Source: Gemmobacter lutimaris | Lineage (GTDB): Bacteria; Pseudomonadota; Alphaproteobacteria; Rhodobacterales; Rhodobacteraceae | Assembly: GCF_003570715.1 (NCBI RefSeq) | Contig: NZ_QXXQ01000004.1 | Span: forward strand, 1 to 64,000 | Reading direction: 5' to 3' | DNA length: 64,000 bases | Part shown: positions 8,074 to 17,510 of the stretch, one piece after another | Layout of the letters: each line of letters begins with the position of its first letter | Numbering within the stretch: position 1 is the stretch's first letter | Notes under the pieces: generated by a model | Databases searched by the model: none | What the model was told of the DNA's origin: nothing | The model's input: the letters and a program-made list of their open reading frames with translations, nothing else | Made by a program: the position numbers and the translations under genes

Positions 8074-9213
8074 ATGAACAGACTGACCACCACCGCAATC
8101 GCCACCCTGATGGCGCTGGGCCTTGCTCCGGCGGCGCAGGCCGAAATCAAGATCGGCGCCACGCTGTCCGCTACAGGCCCGGCCTCTTTCCTGGGCGATC
8201 CGGAAGCCAAGACTCTGGAAATGCTCGTCGAGGAAGTGAATGCCGCAGGCGGCATCAATGGCGAGATGCTGGAACTGGTGATGTATGACGACGGCGGCGA
8301 CCCGAACAAGGCGCGTACCTTCGCCACCCGCCTGGTCGAGGATGACGAGGTCGTGGCCATCATCGGCGGCACCACCACCGGCGCCACCATGTCGATCATC
8401 CCGGTGGCGGAAGATGCGGAAATCCCCTTCATCTCGCTGGCAGGTGCGGTGGACATCATCGACCCGGTGAAAGCCTGGGTGTTCAAGACCCCGCATACCG
8501 ACCGCATGGCCTGCCAGAAAATCTTTGAGGACATGCAGAAGCGCGGCGTGACCAAGATCGGCATGATCTCGGGCACCGACGGCTTCGGCGCCTCGATGCA
8601 GGCACAGTGCAAGGGCGTGGTGGCGGATTACGGCATCGAGATCGTGGCGGATGAAACCTACGATCCCAAAGACGCCGACATGACGCCACAACTGACCAAC
8701 ATCAAGAACACCGCTGGCATTCAGGCCGTGCTGAACCCCGGCTTCGGTCAGGGCCCGTCCATCGTGACGCGCAACTACAAGCAGCTTGCCGTCGGCCTGC
8801 CGCTGTATCAGTCGCATGGTGTGGCCTCGAAAGGCTTCATCGACCTCGCGGGCGTGGAAGCGGCTGAAGGCGTGCGCCTGCCTGCCGCCGCACTTCTGGT
8901 GGCCGACATCCTGCCCGACAGCGACCCGCAGAAAGCGGTCGTGACCGCCTATCGCGACGGGTTCGAGAAGAAGACCGGCACCCCGGTTTCGACCTTCGGC
9001 GGCCACGCCTATGACGCGTTCATGATCCTGAAAGGCGCGCTGGAAAAGGCGGGGGCCGAGCCTGCCGCGATCCGTGACGCCATCGAAGGCACCACCGGCT
9101 ATGTCGGCACCGGCGGTATCGTCAACATGACGGCCGAGGATCACCTCGGGCTGGACCTGACCGCGTTCAAGATGCTGGAAATCAAGAACGGCGACTGGAC
9201 CATAGTGGAGTGA
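8074..9213 (+). CDS. Branched-chain-type ABC transporter substrate-binding protein
   Basis: This 379-residue periplasmic protein has a Sec signal (MNRLTTTAIATLMALGLAPAAQA, cleavage before EIKIG) followed by a type I periplasmic fold of the LivJ/K family: GATLSATGPASFLGDPEAKT, YDDGGDPNKARTFATRLVEDD and the IIGGTTTGATMSI ligand loop. Position between paaN and permease genes suggests that phenylacetate or a related aromatic acid is the ligand rather than leucine. That specificity is inferred from context. A GGGAGGAGG site precedes the ATG. Confidence 0.88.
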   Translation: MNRLTTTAIATLMALGLAPAAQAEIKIGATLSATGPASFLGDPEAKTLEMLVEEVNAAGGINGEMLELVMYDDGGDPNKARTFATRLVEDDEVVAIIGGTTTGATMSIIPVAEDAEIPFISLAGAVDIIDPVKAWVFKTPHTDRMACQKIFEDMQKRGVTKIGMISGTDGFGASMQAQCKGVVADYGIEIVADETYDPKDADMTPQLTNIKNTAGIQAVLNPGFGQGPSIVTRNYKQLAVGLPLYQSHGVASKGFIDLAGVEAAEGVRLPAAALLVADILPDSDPQKAVVTAYRDGFEKKTGTPVSTFGGHAYDAFMILKGALEKAGAEPAAIRDAIEGTTGYVGTGGIVNMTAEDHLGLDLTAFKMLEIKNGDWTIVE

Positions 9214-9254
9214 TCCAGCGTCGGGCATTCCTCGACTGACTTTCATTGACGGGA

Positions 9255-9277
9255 CGGGGCGGTCTTTGGCCGCCCCG
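9255..9277 (+). terminator. Intercistronic hairpin between binding-protein and permease genes
   Basis: CGGGGCGG (9255-9262) pairs with CCGCCCCG (9270-9277) around a seven-base loop. No T-run follows, so it is more likely an mRNA-stabilising or attenuating hairpin that keeps the binding protein in excess over the membrane components than a full terminator. Confidence 0.5.
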
Positions 9278-9306
9278 CGATCCCTGCCAGCCAGAGAGCC
9301 TCCTGC

Positions 9307-10179
9307 ATGTCGGAACTTTTGCAATTCCTCTTTTCCGGGGTGACGGTCGGCGCGGTCTATGCGCTTGTCGCGCTGGGCTTCACGATCATCTACAACGCCT
9401 CGGATGTCGTTAACTTCGCCCAGGGCGAGTTTGTCATGCTGGGTGGCATGGCCACTGTCTTTGCCCATGCCGCAGGGCTGCCGCTTCCGCTGGCGGCGCT
9501 GGCCGCCATCATAGGCACCGCCGCCGTGGGTGTGGCGCTGAACCGGCTGGCCATCGAACCCGCGCGCGGTGCGCCGGTCGTGTCGCTGATCATCATCACC
9601 ATCGGGGCCTCGATCTTCATTCGCGGCGCGGCGCAACTGGTGTTCGACAAGCAGATCCATACTTTCCCGGCCTTTTCGGGTGACGATCCCATCCGCATCC
9701 TCGGCGCGACGATCCTGCCACAGAGCCTGTGGGTCATCGCAGGTGCTGTGCTGGTTTTCGTGGCGCTCTGGCTGTTCTTCACCCGGACGCTTCTGGGGCG
9801 GGCGGTGCTGGCGACCTCGAACAACCGGCTGGCGGCGCAACTGGTGGGCATCAACACCAATTTCGTGATGACGCTTTCCTTCGCGCTGTCGGCGGGCATC
9901 GGGGCCTTGGCCGGTGTGCTGGTCACCCCGATCACGCTGACCTCGTATGACGTCGGCCTGACGCTGGCCCTGAAGGGCTTTGCCGCCGCCATGCTGGGCG
10001 GCATGGGCAACCCCAAGGGCGCGCTGGCGGGCGGGCTGCTGCTGGGCCTCCTGGAGGCGATGACGGCGGGTTACCTGAGTTCGCAATACAAGGATGCGGC
10101 GGCTTTCGTCGTCATCCTCGCGGTGCTGTTCCTGATGCCGCAGGGCCTGTTCGGCCGCAAATCCACGGATCGGGTGTGA
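9307..10179 (+). CDS. Branched-chain-type ABC transporter permease (LivH family)
   Basis: The 290-residue integral membrane protein has about eight hydrophobic segments and family blocks GVTVGAVYALVALGFTIIYNASDVVNFAQGE split across residues 10-40, and AAMLGGMGNPKGALAGGLLLGLLEA near 225-250, the EAA-like contact loop for the ATPase. It pairs with the LivM-type permease that begins five bases after its stop. Together they form the inner-membrane channel of the importer. Confidence 0.92.
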   Translation: MSELLQFLFSGVTVGAVYALVALGFTIIYNASDVVNFAQGEFVMLGGMATVFAHAAGLPLPLAALAAIIGTAAVGVALNRLAIEPARGAPVVSLIIITIGASIFIRGAAQLVFDKQIHTFPAFSGDDPIRILGATILPQSLWVIAGAVLVFVALWLFFTRTLLGRAVLATSNNRLAAQLVGINTNFVMTLSFALSAGIGALAGVLVTPITLTSYDVGLTLALKGFAAAMLGGMGNPKGALAGGLLLGLLEAMTAGYLSSQYKDAAAFVVILAVLFLMPQGLFGRKSTDRV

Positions 10180-10183
10180 CGCC

Positions 10184-11140
10184 ATGAAACTGACCCCGAA
10201 AACCGCAACCCTTCTGGTGCTGGCCGCGCTTGTGGCGATCACCCCGTTCTTCTTCCCTTCAGGCTATTACTACCGCGTGGGCGCCCTGATCTTCGTCAAT
10301 GGCCTTGCCGTGACCGGCATCGTGATCCTGACCGGCTATGCCGGGCAGGTGAGCCTTGGCCACGCCGGGTTCGCCGGGATCGGCGGCTATGCCTGTGCGC
10401 TGGCGCCGGTGCATCTGGGCCTGCCGCCCGTTCTGGCCGTGGTGCTGGGGGCCGCGATCTCTGCCGCGCTGGCCTGGCTGGTCGGGCGCCCGATCCTGCG
10501 GCTGAAAGGCTATTACCTTGGCGTTGCCTCGCTGGGCATGGGCATCCTGATTTCCATGGTGCTGAACAACGAACGCTGGCTGACGCGCGGCCCTGACGGG
10601 ATCGACGTGCCCGACCTCGGCCTGCGCGGCGTGCTGAAAGACTGGGGCCTGAACCTGTCGAATGGCGAGTTCTGGTATTTCTTCAGCGGCATCGTGATGA
10701 TCCTCGGCGCATGGGCCGCGCTGAACCTGCATCAAAGCCCGACCGGCCGCGCCCTGCGCGCGCTGCACGGGTCTGAAATCGCAGCCCGCACCGTGGGCGT
10801 CGATGTCAGCCGCCTGAAGCTTCAGGCCTTCGTCATCTCGGCGGTCTATGCCTCCGTTTCCGGCTCGCTGCTGGCCCTGCAAAACAAGTTCATCACCCCC
10901 GATGTCGCGGGCTTCATGCACTCGATCGAAATGGTGACCATGGCGGTTCTGGGCGGTGCGGGTTCGGTGCTGGGCGCGATCTTCGGCGCGGGCATCCTGA
11001 CGCTACTGCCGCAGGTTCTGACCGTCTTTGCCGAATACGAACAGATGGTGCTGGGTCTGGTGATGATGCTGGTGATGATCTTCCTGCGGGAGGGGCTTCT
11101 GCCCTCAATCCTGCGCAAGCTGCGGGGGACCGGGGAATGA
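10184..11140 (+). CDS. Branched-chain-type ABC transporter permease (LivM family)
   Basis: The 318-residue membrane protein starts with hydrophobic segments and contains the LivM block GYAGQVSLGHAGFAGIGGYACA near residue 46-67 and AVLGGAGSVLGAIFGAGIL near 255. It is the second permease of the importer. Its stop overlaps the next start by four bases (ATGA), indicating coupled translation with the ATPase gene. Confidence 0.92.
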   Translation: MKLTPKTATLLVLAALVAITPFFFPSGYYYRVGALIFVNGLAVTGIVILTGYAGQVSLGHAGFAGIGGYACALAPVHLGLPPVLAVVLGAAISAALAWLVGRPILRLKGYYLGVASLGMGILISMVLNNERWLTRGPDGIDVPDLGLRGVLKDWGLNLSNGEFWYFFSGIVMILGAWAALNLHQSPTGRALRALHGSEIAARTVGVDVSRLKLQAFVISAVYASVSGSLLALQNKFITPDVAGFMHSIEMVTMAVLGGAGSVLGAIFGAGILTLLPQVLTVFAEYEQMVLGLVMMLVMIFLREGLLPSILRKLRGTGE

Positions 11141-11913
11141 GCCTTCTCGACATCAAGGGCCTTGGCATTACCTTCGGCGGCCTGCGCGCGGTGAACGAGG
11201 TCAGCTTTTCGGTCAGTCCCGGTGAAATCGTCTCGGTCATCGGGCCGAACGGGGCGGGGAAGACCACGCTGTTCAACATGATTTCGGGCATCTATCTGCC
11301 CGGCGCGGGGCAGGTGGTGCTGAACGGCGAGGATGTGACGGGCATGCGCCCCGACCTTCTGGCCCGGCGCGGCATGAGCCGGACCTTCCAGAACCTGCAA
11401 ATCTTTCAAAGCATGACGGTGCTGGAAAATGCGATTTCCGGCTATCATCTGCAGGAACGCGGGCCGGTGCTGGCCGATCTTCTGGGCCTGCCTTCGTCGC
11501 GGCGGCGCTCGAAGGCGGCCGAGGAAGGCGCGCGCGCTTTGCTGGCGCGGGTGGGGCTGGAACGCGCCGCCGAACGCGAGGCGGGGAACCTGTCTTACGG
11601 CGCGCTGAAACGGCTGGAGATTGCGCGCGCGCTGGCGCTGAACCCCAAGGTTCTGTTGCTGGACGAACCCGCCGCCGGCTGCAACGCCGTGGAAACCGAG
11701 GAAATCGACCACCTGATCGCCGAGGTCGCCAAATCCGGCGTGGCGATCCTGCTGGTGGAGCATGACATGAAGATGGTCATGCGGATTTCCAGTCACATCG
11801 TGGTGCTGGACCATGGCGAGAAGATCGCCGAGGGCGACCCGGCCACGGTCAGCCGCGACCCGGCGGTGATCGCGGCCTATCTGGGAACGGAGGCCGAGAA
11901 TGCTGACGGTTGA
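11137..11913 (+). CDS. Branched-chain-type ABC transporter ATPase (LivG family)
   Basis: The 258-residue ATPase has Walker A GPNGAGKTTLFNMISG near residue 35, an LSYGALKRLEIARAL signature region near 150 (the family signature is LSYG rather than LSGG) and Walker B VLLLDEPAAG near 172, with a His switch in LLVEHDMKMV. It overlaps livM by four bases and the next ATPase by 14. In LivG proteins the extended C-terminus with IAEGDPATV is typical. Confidence 0.93.
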   Translation: MSLLDIKGLGITFGGLRAVNEVSFSVSPGEIVSVIGPNGAGKTTLFNMISGIYLPGAGQVVLNGEDVTGMRPDLLARRGMSRTFQNLQIFQSMTVLENAISGYHLQERGPVLADLLGLPSSRRRSKAAEEGARALLARVGLERAAEREAGNLSYGALKRLEIARALALNPKVLLLDEPAAGCNAVETEEIDHLIAEVAKSGVAILLVEHDMKMVMRISSHIVVLDHGEKIAEGDPATVSRDPAVIAAYLGTEAENADG

Positions 11914-12601
11914 GGGGCTGCGCTCGCGCTATGGGCGCATCGAGGTGCTGCATGGCATCGACCTGCATGTGGACAGCGGCGAGATCGTCACCGTGGTCGG
12001 CGCCAATGGCGCGGGCAAGACGACGCTTCTGCGCTGTCTGTCCGGCGTGCAGCCGGTCACGGGCGGCAGCATCACCTTCCGGGGTGAAGCACTGACCCCG
12101 GTGCCCGCCTACAAGCGGCTGAAACGCGGTCTCGCGCAATCGCCCGAGGGGCGGCAGATCTTCACCAACCTGACGGTCGAGGAAAACCTGCGGCTTGGCG
12201 CCTTCCTGTTCTCGGATGACCGGGTGGAAAAGGACATGGAAGATGCCTTCCAGATGTTCCCGATCCTGAAGGAAAAGCGCAATCTGGCGGCGGGTGGCCT
12301 GTCGGGTGGCCAGCAGCAGATGCTTGCCATGGCGCGGGCGCTGATGGGGCGGCCGTCCTGCCTGCTTCTGGACGAGCCGTCGATGGGTCTGGCGCCCATT
12401 GTCGTGCAGCAGATCTTCGACGTGGTGAAGGGTCTGAAGGCGCTGAACGTCACCGTCCTTCTGGTCGAACAGAATGCCTTCGGTGCCTTGAAGATTGCGG
12501 ATCGGGGCTATGTGATGGAAACAGGGCATATCACCATGAGCGGGACGGCGGCCGAGCTGATCGCCGATCCGCGCATCCGCGAAGCCTATCTGGGGATCTG
12601 A
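11900..12601 (+). CDS. Branched-chain-type ABC transporter ATPase (LivF family)
   Basis: The 233-residue ATPase carries Walker A GANGAGKTTLLRCLSG near residue 34, signature GGLSGGQQQMLAMARALM near 133 and Walker B CLLLDEPSMGLAP near 155, then LLVEQNAFGALKIAD. It completes a five-gene importer (binding protein, two permeases, two ATPases). Its start lies inside the 3' end of the LivG gene. The FadB-like enzyme gene starts two bases after its stop. Confidence 0.93.
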   Translation: MLTVEGLRSRYGRIEVLHGIDLHVDSGEIVTVVGANGAGKTTLLRCLSGVQPVTGGSITFRGEALTPVPAYKRLKRGLAQSPEGRQIFTNLTVEENLRLGAFLFSDDRVEKDMEDAFQMFPILKEKRNLAAGGLSGGQQQMLAMARALMGRPSCLLLDEPSMGLAPIVVQQIFDVVKGLKALNVTVLLVEQNAFGALKIADRGYVMETGHITMSGTAAELIADPRIREAYLGI

Positions 12602-12602
12602 G

Positions 12603-14546
12603 ATGAGCGTTGTAAGCATCGAACGCGAGGGCGAAGTCGCCGTCGTCACCGTGGACAACCCGCCGGTCAACGCGCTGGGACAGGCGCTGCGGCAAGGGCT
12701 GTGGGATGCGGTGGCCACGCTGGACGCTGATCCGGATGTGCGGGCGGTGGTGCTGATCTGCGCGGGCCGCACCTTCATCGCCGGGGCCGATGTGCGCGAA
12801 TTCGGCAAGCCGCCGGTCGAGCCGCATCTGCCCGATGTGGTCAACCGGATCGAGGGCGCGGTGAAACCCTGGGTCGCCGCCATTCATGGCAGCGCGCTGG
12901 GCGGCGGGTTCGAGGTGGCTTTGGGCTGTCGCTTCCGGGTGGCGCTGGATGGTGCCTCGGTCGGTCTGCCCGAAGTGGGTCTGGGCATCGTGCCCGGCGC
13001 CTCGGGCACGGTGCGCACGCCCCGCGTGGCGGGGGCTGCGGCCGCGGTGGATCTGGTGACGACCGGCAAGCCGGTGAAGGCTGCGAAGGCGCAGGCCATG
13101 GGTCTGGTCGATGCGGTTATGACCGGCGATCTGCGGGCCGGCGCGGTGGCCTTCGCCCGTGCCGCGCTGGGGGCACCGTTGCCGCTGCCCGCGTCAGAAC
13201 GCCCTGTCGCCGATCCGGGGGCCGACTTCTGGGCCGAACAGCAGACGGCAGTGGCCAAGCGGGCGAAGGGCGAGGCCGCCCCGTTGCGCGCGCTCGCTTG
13301 TGTGCAAAAGGCGGTTCAGGCGCCCTTTGCCGAAGCGCTGGCCTTTGAACGCGCGACCTTTCTTGACCTGCGCGGCTCCGATCAGGCTGCCGCGCTGCGC
13401 CATGTGTTCTTCGCTGAACGTGCCGCCCCGCGCCCGGCGCATCTGGGGGATGCCAAACTCTTGGCCCTGCGCACTGCCGGGGTGATCGGCGGCGGCACCA
13501 TGGGCGCGGGTATCGCCGCAGCACTGCGCGATGCGGGTCTGCCGGTCGTATTGATCGAACGCGATGCCGAGGCGCTGGCACGGGGGCTCGCCAACCTGCA
13601 AGCCATCTTCGACGGCGGGGTGAAGCGCGGCAAGCTGACCCCCGAACAGGCGGCGGCGCGTATGGCGGGCGTCAGCGGCTCCACCGATTACGCGGCTCTG
13701 GCCGACACCGATCTGGTGATCGAGGCGGTATTCGAGGAAATCGGGGTGAAACGCGCCGTCTTTGCCGAACTCGCCCGCCATTGCCGGGCAGATGCGGTGC
13801 TGGCCACCAATACCTCTTACCTCGATCCGCGCGCCATTGCCGAGGGGCTTGCGAACCCCGGTCGCTTCATCGGGCTGCATTTCTTCAGCCCGGCCAATGT
13901 GATGAAGTTGCTGGAAATCGTGCCGACACCCGAGACCGCGCCGGAAACGCTGGCCACCGGCTTCGCGCTGGCGCGCGCGCTGGGCAAGATCCCGGTGCAG
14001 GCCGGGATTTGCGAGGGCTTCATCGGCAACCGCATCCTGAAACGCTATCGTGCTGCCGCCGAAGCGCTGGTGCGGCAAGGCGTGGCGATTGCCGAGGTTG
14101 ACGCCGCCATGCGCGGCTTCGGCTTTGCCATGGGGCCGTTCGAGGCGCAGGATCTGGGCGGGCTAGACATTGCCTTCCTGCAACGCGAGGGCGCGCGGGC
14201 GGCAGGGCAGGAGGTGCCGGAAACGCTGGGCGACCTGCTGGTGCGGGCTGGTCGCAAGGGCCAGAAAACCGGCGGCGGCTGGTATGACTATGCGCCGGGT
14301 GACCGCAAGCCGCAGGCATCGGCCAGAGTGGCCGAGGTGCTGGCCGCCGTCATCACCGCCGGACCGGCGCTGGACCGTGCGGCCATTGCCGAACGGCTTG
14401 TCGGCGAAATGGCCGCTGAGGGGGAGGCGATCCTTGCGGAAGGCATCGCGCTCAGCCCGTCCGACATCGACCTTGTGGAAATCCATGGCTACGGCTTTCC
14501 GCGCTGGCGTGGCGGGCCGATGCATTACACCGCCCGCAAGGGGTGA
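12603..14546 (+). CDS. FadB-like bifunctional enoyl-CoA hydratase/isomerase and 3-hydroxyacyl-CoA dehydrogenase
   Basis: The 647-residue protein has an N-terminal crotonase domain (residues 1-190; VVLICAGRTFIAGADVREF and IHGSALGGGFEVALGCRF) fused to an NAD-binding 3-hydroxyacyl-CoA dehydrogenase (about 295-580; GVIGGGTMGAGIAAALRDAG, then FIGLHFFSPANVMKLLEIVP with the catalytic His and GFIGNRIL). It would process the beta-oxidation-like lower phenylacetate intermediates (3-hydroxyadipyl-CoA), the role filled by PaaF/PaaH elsewhere. It is shorter than E. coli FadB, as in the FadJ-like short forms. It is directly downstream of the transporter and ends five bases from the convergent kinase gene. 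Confidence 0.9.
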   Translation: MSVVSIEREGEVAVVTVDNPPVNALGQALRQGLWDAVATLDADPDVRAVVLICAGRTFIAGADVREFGKPPVEPHLPDVVNRIEGAVKPWVAAIHGSALGGGFEVALGCRFRVALDGASVGLPEVGLGIVPGASGTVRTPRVAGAAAAVDLVTTGKPVKAAKAQAMGLVDAVMTGDLRAGAVAFARAALGAPLPLPASERPVADPGADFWAEQQTAVAKRAKGEAAPLRALACVQKAVQAPFAEALAFERATFLDLRGSDQAAALRHVFFAERAAPRPAHLGDAKLLALRTAGVIGGGTMGAGIAAALRDAGLPVVLIERDAEALARGLANLQAIFDGGVKRGKLTPEQAAARMAGVSGSTDYAALADTDLVIEAVFEEIGVKRAVFAELARHCRADAVLATNTSYLDPRAIAEGLANPGRFIGLHFFSPANVMKLLEIVPTPETAPETLATGFALARALGKIPVQAGICEGFIGNRILKRYRAAAEALVRQGVAIAEVDAAMRGFGFAMGPFEAQDLGGLDIAFLQREGARAAGQEVPETLGDLLVRAGRKGQKTGGGWYDYAPGDRKPQASARVAEVLAAVITAGPALDRAAIAERLVGEMAAEGEAILAEGIALSPSDIDLVEIHGYGFPRWRGGPMHYTARKG

Positions 14547-14551
14547 ACCGT

Positions 14552-17419
14552 TCAGGCGCGGGGCACTGCATCGCCGTGCAGTGCCTCGTGCAGACGCAGG
14601 GCAAGATCGCGGCGCCGATAGGGCTTTGACAACAGACGCATCCCCGCGGCGAAATTACCCCGCCGCAGGATCGCGGTTTCCGAATAGCCCGAGGTGAACA
14701 GCACCCGCAGCGACGGAAATTCTGCCAGCGCATGTTCTGCAAGCATTAGCCCATTCATCTCGCCTGGCATGACCACATCTGTAAACAGCAGCCGCACATC
14801 CCTCGCCTCGCGGATCGTCCCCAGCGCCGCAGCCCCGTCCGCGACGGCTGTAACGCGGTAGCCAAGGCTTTCGACCAGCCGCGCCACATGCGGGCGCAGG
14901 GCCGGGTCGTCCTCGGCCACCACCACATGCTCTCCCGCACCCGTGGGCAAGGGACCATCTTCGGTGATCACAGCCAGTGCCGCCCCGCTGCCCTGTCGGC
15001 TGCGGGGCAGGTAAAGCCGGACCGTGGTTCCCTGTCCCGGTTCGCTGTAAAGCGTGACATGCCCCCCCGACTGGCTGACGAAGCCATGCACCATCGACAG
15101 GCCGAGGCCCGAGCCGCGCCCGACCGGCTTGGTGGTGAAGAACGGGTCGAAGGCGCGAGCGGTCACCTCGGCCGCCATGCCGGTGCCGCTATCGGTGATG
15201 GACAGTCGCAGAAACTCGCCCGGCCGGGCATCGGGGTTGGCGGCGGCATAGCTGCCGTCCAGAATGCAATTTTCGGCCTCGATCAGCAGATCGCCCCCTT
15301 CGGGCATCGCGTCCCCTGCATTGACCACAAGGTTCAGAAGCGCCGTCTGCAACTGCGCAGGATCGGCCTCGACGGGCCAAAGGTCATCAGGCGCGTGAAT
15401 GGCAAGGCGGATATAGGCGGGCAGGGTGCGGCCCAGCATGCCGCGCAATTCGGTCAGGACGGCGGCACTGTCCAGCGCACGCGGCGCCAGTGGCTGACGG
15501 CGGGCAAAGGACAAAAGGCTGCGCACCAGTTCAGCCCCGCGTTCGGCGGCCTGCACCACCTGCGCCGCGGGTCGCCGCGCGGTCTCTCCGGCAGAGCCAT
15601 CTGCCAGCAGTTCGGCATTGCCCAGGATCACGGACAGCAGGTTGTTGAAATCATGCGCGACACCGCCCGTCAGTTTGCCCAGAGCCTCCAGCCGTTGCGA
15701 CTGTTGCAGCTTGGCGGCCAGTTCCACCTCGTCGGTGATGTCTTCTATCGCGCCGACGATGCGGAATGCCTCGCCTTCGTCGTCGCGCAGGGCCAGCGCC
15801 CGGTCGCGCACATGGGCATAGCTGCCATCGGCGCGGCGCAGGCGATATTCCGCGCGCCAGTCCTCGCGCCGCCCTGCGATGAAGGTGCGGAACCGCCGCT
15901 GCACCTGTCCTGCATCCTCGGGATGAAGCGATTGCGTCCAGATGCCGGGCGAGGGTTGCTCGCCAGCCCATGCCGCGCCGAAGATCGCCACTGCGCCCTC
16001 GCTGTAAAGCACATTGCCCGCGCGCAGGTCGATTTCATAGACCACATCCGAGGCAAGCCGCAGCACCGCGCGCAGACGTTCCTCTTCTTCCCGCAGGCGG
16101 GTCACATCGACGATGGAGCCGATGAGCCTGTGCAACCGTCCGTCCGGGTGGCGCTGTGCCAGCGCGCGGTCGATCACATGGGCGACCGAACCGTCCCCGC
16201 GGATCACCCGATAGGTATATTCCCAACGGTCCTCCCCGCGCGTGATGGCAGTATCGCGCAGATGCAGGATGCGGGGCAGGTCGTCGGGATGGATCGCCGC
16301 GCGCCAACTGCCCGGACCGGAGGCCGGTGCGGTGGGGTCCAGCCCGAAGGTGCGGCTGTAGCTTTCACTGCGCCATGTGCGACCTGTTTCCGGTTCCCAT
16401 GAATAGATCACATCCTGCGAGGCCTCGGCTGCGAGGCGAAAGCGTTCCTGTCCCTCGCGCAAAGCGGTCATATCGACCATAGATCCCACACTCCGCAAGG
16501 CGCGCCCGCTGGCGTCACGCTGGAACCGCGCGCGGTCCAGTACCCAGACATAACTGCCATCGGCGCGGGCGAAGCGGTATTCCTCGGTCCACTGGTCATC
16601 GCTTCCTGCACGCGCCGCGTTAAAGCGTTCGCGCAGGCGTGGCGCATCCTCGGGGTGCACCCGCGACATCCACCAGTCTGTCGTTTCGACGCCGGGCACA
16701 TCCGCATGGCCGTATTGCCGGAACAGCGCGTCGCTCCACCAGATATTGTCTGCGACGAGATCGTGGATGAACAACACGTCGGTCGAGGCCGAGGTAGCAA
16801 GCTGAAACCGGGCTTCGACCTCGTGCACCGCGCTCACGTCCATCATCGTGCCGATCATGCGCCGCGCCTGCCCGCCTTCGTCGCGCAGCAAGAAGCCCCG
16901 GTCGATCACATGCGCCACCGTGCCATCGGCGCGCAGGAAACGGTAGGCCTCTTGCCATGTGTCCAGATCGCCCGGCACGGGCGACAGCACGGCGGCCGCG
17001 ATGCGGGGCCTGTCCTCGGGGTGGATGCGGTCAAGCCAGCGCAGGACGGTACCGGGAAATTCGGTCGTATCATAGCCCATCGTGTTCTCGGCGCTGGCGA
17101 ACCAGTCCAGCCGACCGTTCGACATGTCCCAGTCGAACATCACATGTCCCGACGCGCGCAGGGCAATATCCGCACGGTTTTCATGGCCGCATTGCGCCAC
17201 GAGGATGGTGCGCTCCTGCCCGTCAAGGTGCAGCGGCAGGCTCCAGCAGGTTACGGCAAGACGGCTGCTGACTGCGGCGATGATTTCGTCTGCGCTGGCA
17301 TTGGTCAGTGCGGGAAACATCAGCCTTGCGGGCGTATTGGCGCGACCGGGCCCCCCCGGTCGATCCGGCAGAAGCCAGGCGGGTGCCCCGATCTTGGTCA
17401 GATACTCTTCTGCGTCCAT
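14552..17419 (-). CDS. Hybrid sensor histidine kinase with four PAS/PAC domains and a C-terminal receiver
   Basis: This 955-residue soluble kinase has no membrane segment. Four consecutive PAS_3-type units occupy about residues 85-575, each ending in the same pattern: HPEDxPR, then YRxxRADGSxxHVxDRA, then RxIGxxxDVT. The dimerisation and phosphoacceptor site is in GGVAHDFNNLLSVILGN (His near 588). ATP-binding motifs are NAGDAMPEGGDL near 703 and the G-box GRGSGLGLSMVHGF near 773. The receiver (about 835-945) has its phosphoacceptor Asp in LLFTDVVMPG near 881, and the SKPYRRRDL lysine. The arrangement fits CckA-like or generic hybrid kinases. ATG at 17419 was preferred to an upstream TTG. The signal and the partner regulator are unknown. 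Confidence 0.9.
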   Translation of the reverse strand: MDAEEYLTKIGAPAWLLPDRPGGPGRANTPARLMFPALTNASADEIIAAVSSRLAVTCWSLPLHLDGQERTILVAQCGHENRADIALRASGHVMFDWDMSNGRLDWFASAENTMGYDTTEFPGTVLRWLDRIHPEDRPRIAAAVLSPVPGDLDTWQEAYRFLRADGTVAHVIDRGFLLRDEGGQARRMIGTMMDVSAVHEVEARFQLATSASTDVLFIHDLVADNIWWSDALFRQYGHADVPGVETTDWWMSRVHPEDAPRLRERFNAARAGSDDQWTEEYRFARADGSYVWVLDRARFQRDASGRALRSVGSMVDMTALREGQERFRLAAEASQDVIYSWEPETGRTWRSESYSRTFGLDPTAPASGPGSWRAAIHPDDLPRILHLRDTAITRGEDRWEYTYRVIRGDGSVAHVIDRALAQRHPDGRLHRLIGSIVDVTRLREEEERLRAVLRLASDVVYEIDLRAGNVLYSEGAVAIFGAAWAGEQPSPGIWTQSLHPEDAGQVQRRFRTFIAGRREDWRAEYRLRRADGSYAHVRDRALALRDDEGEAFRIVGAIEDITDEVELAAKLQQSQRLEALGKLTGGVAHDFNNLLSVILGNAELLADGSAGETARRPAAQVVQAAERGAELVRSLLSFARRQPLAPRALDSAAVLTELRGMLGRTLPAYIRLAIHAPDDLWPVEADPAQLQTALLNLVVNAGDAMPEGGDLLIEAENCILDGSYAAANPDARPGEFLRLSITDSGTGMAAEVTARAFDPFFTTKPVGRGSGLGLSMVHGFVSQSGGHVTLYSEPGQGTTVRLYLPRSRQGSGAALAVITEDGPLPTGAGEHVVVAEDDPALRPHVARLVESLGYRVTAVADGAAALGTIREARDVRLLFTDVVMPGEMNGLMLAEHALAEFPSLRVLFTSGYSETAILRRGNFAAGMRLLSKPYRRRDLALRLHEALHGDAVPRA

Positions 17420-17510
17420 GGAAATCGTCCACTGCAACCTGTGCGAGTATCTTCTGTTCTTCAGGGAAAGGAAACCGAAGCCTTGTCAATCGCGTGCCGC
17501 CGTGGCGCGT

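Noticed and set aside
6328-10242. A 1304-codon open frame on the minus strand, opposite paaN and transporter genes
   Set aside because: It is antisense to four well-supported genes, its translation is His/Gly/Arg/Gln-rich low-complexity sequence with no domain, and such frames arise from high GC at third codon positions.
14888-16402. A 504-codon plus-strand open frame opposite the hybrid kinase
   Set aside because: Antisense to PAS, HisKA and ATPase motifs; translation has no domain.
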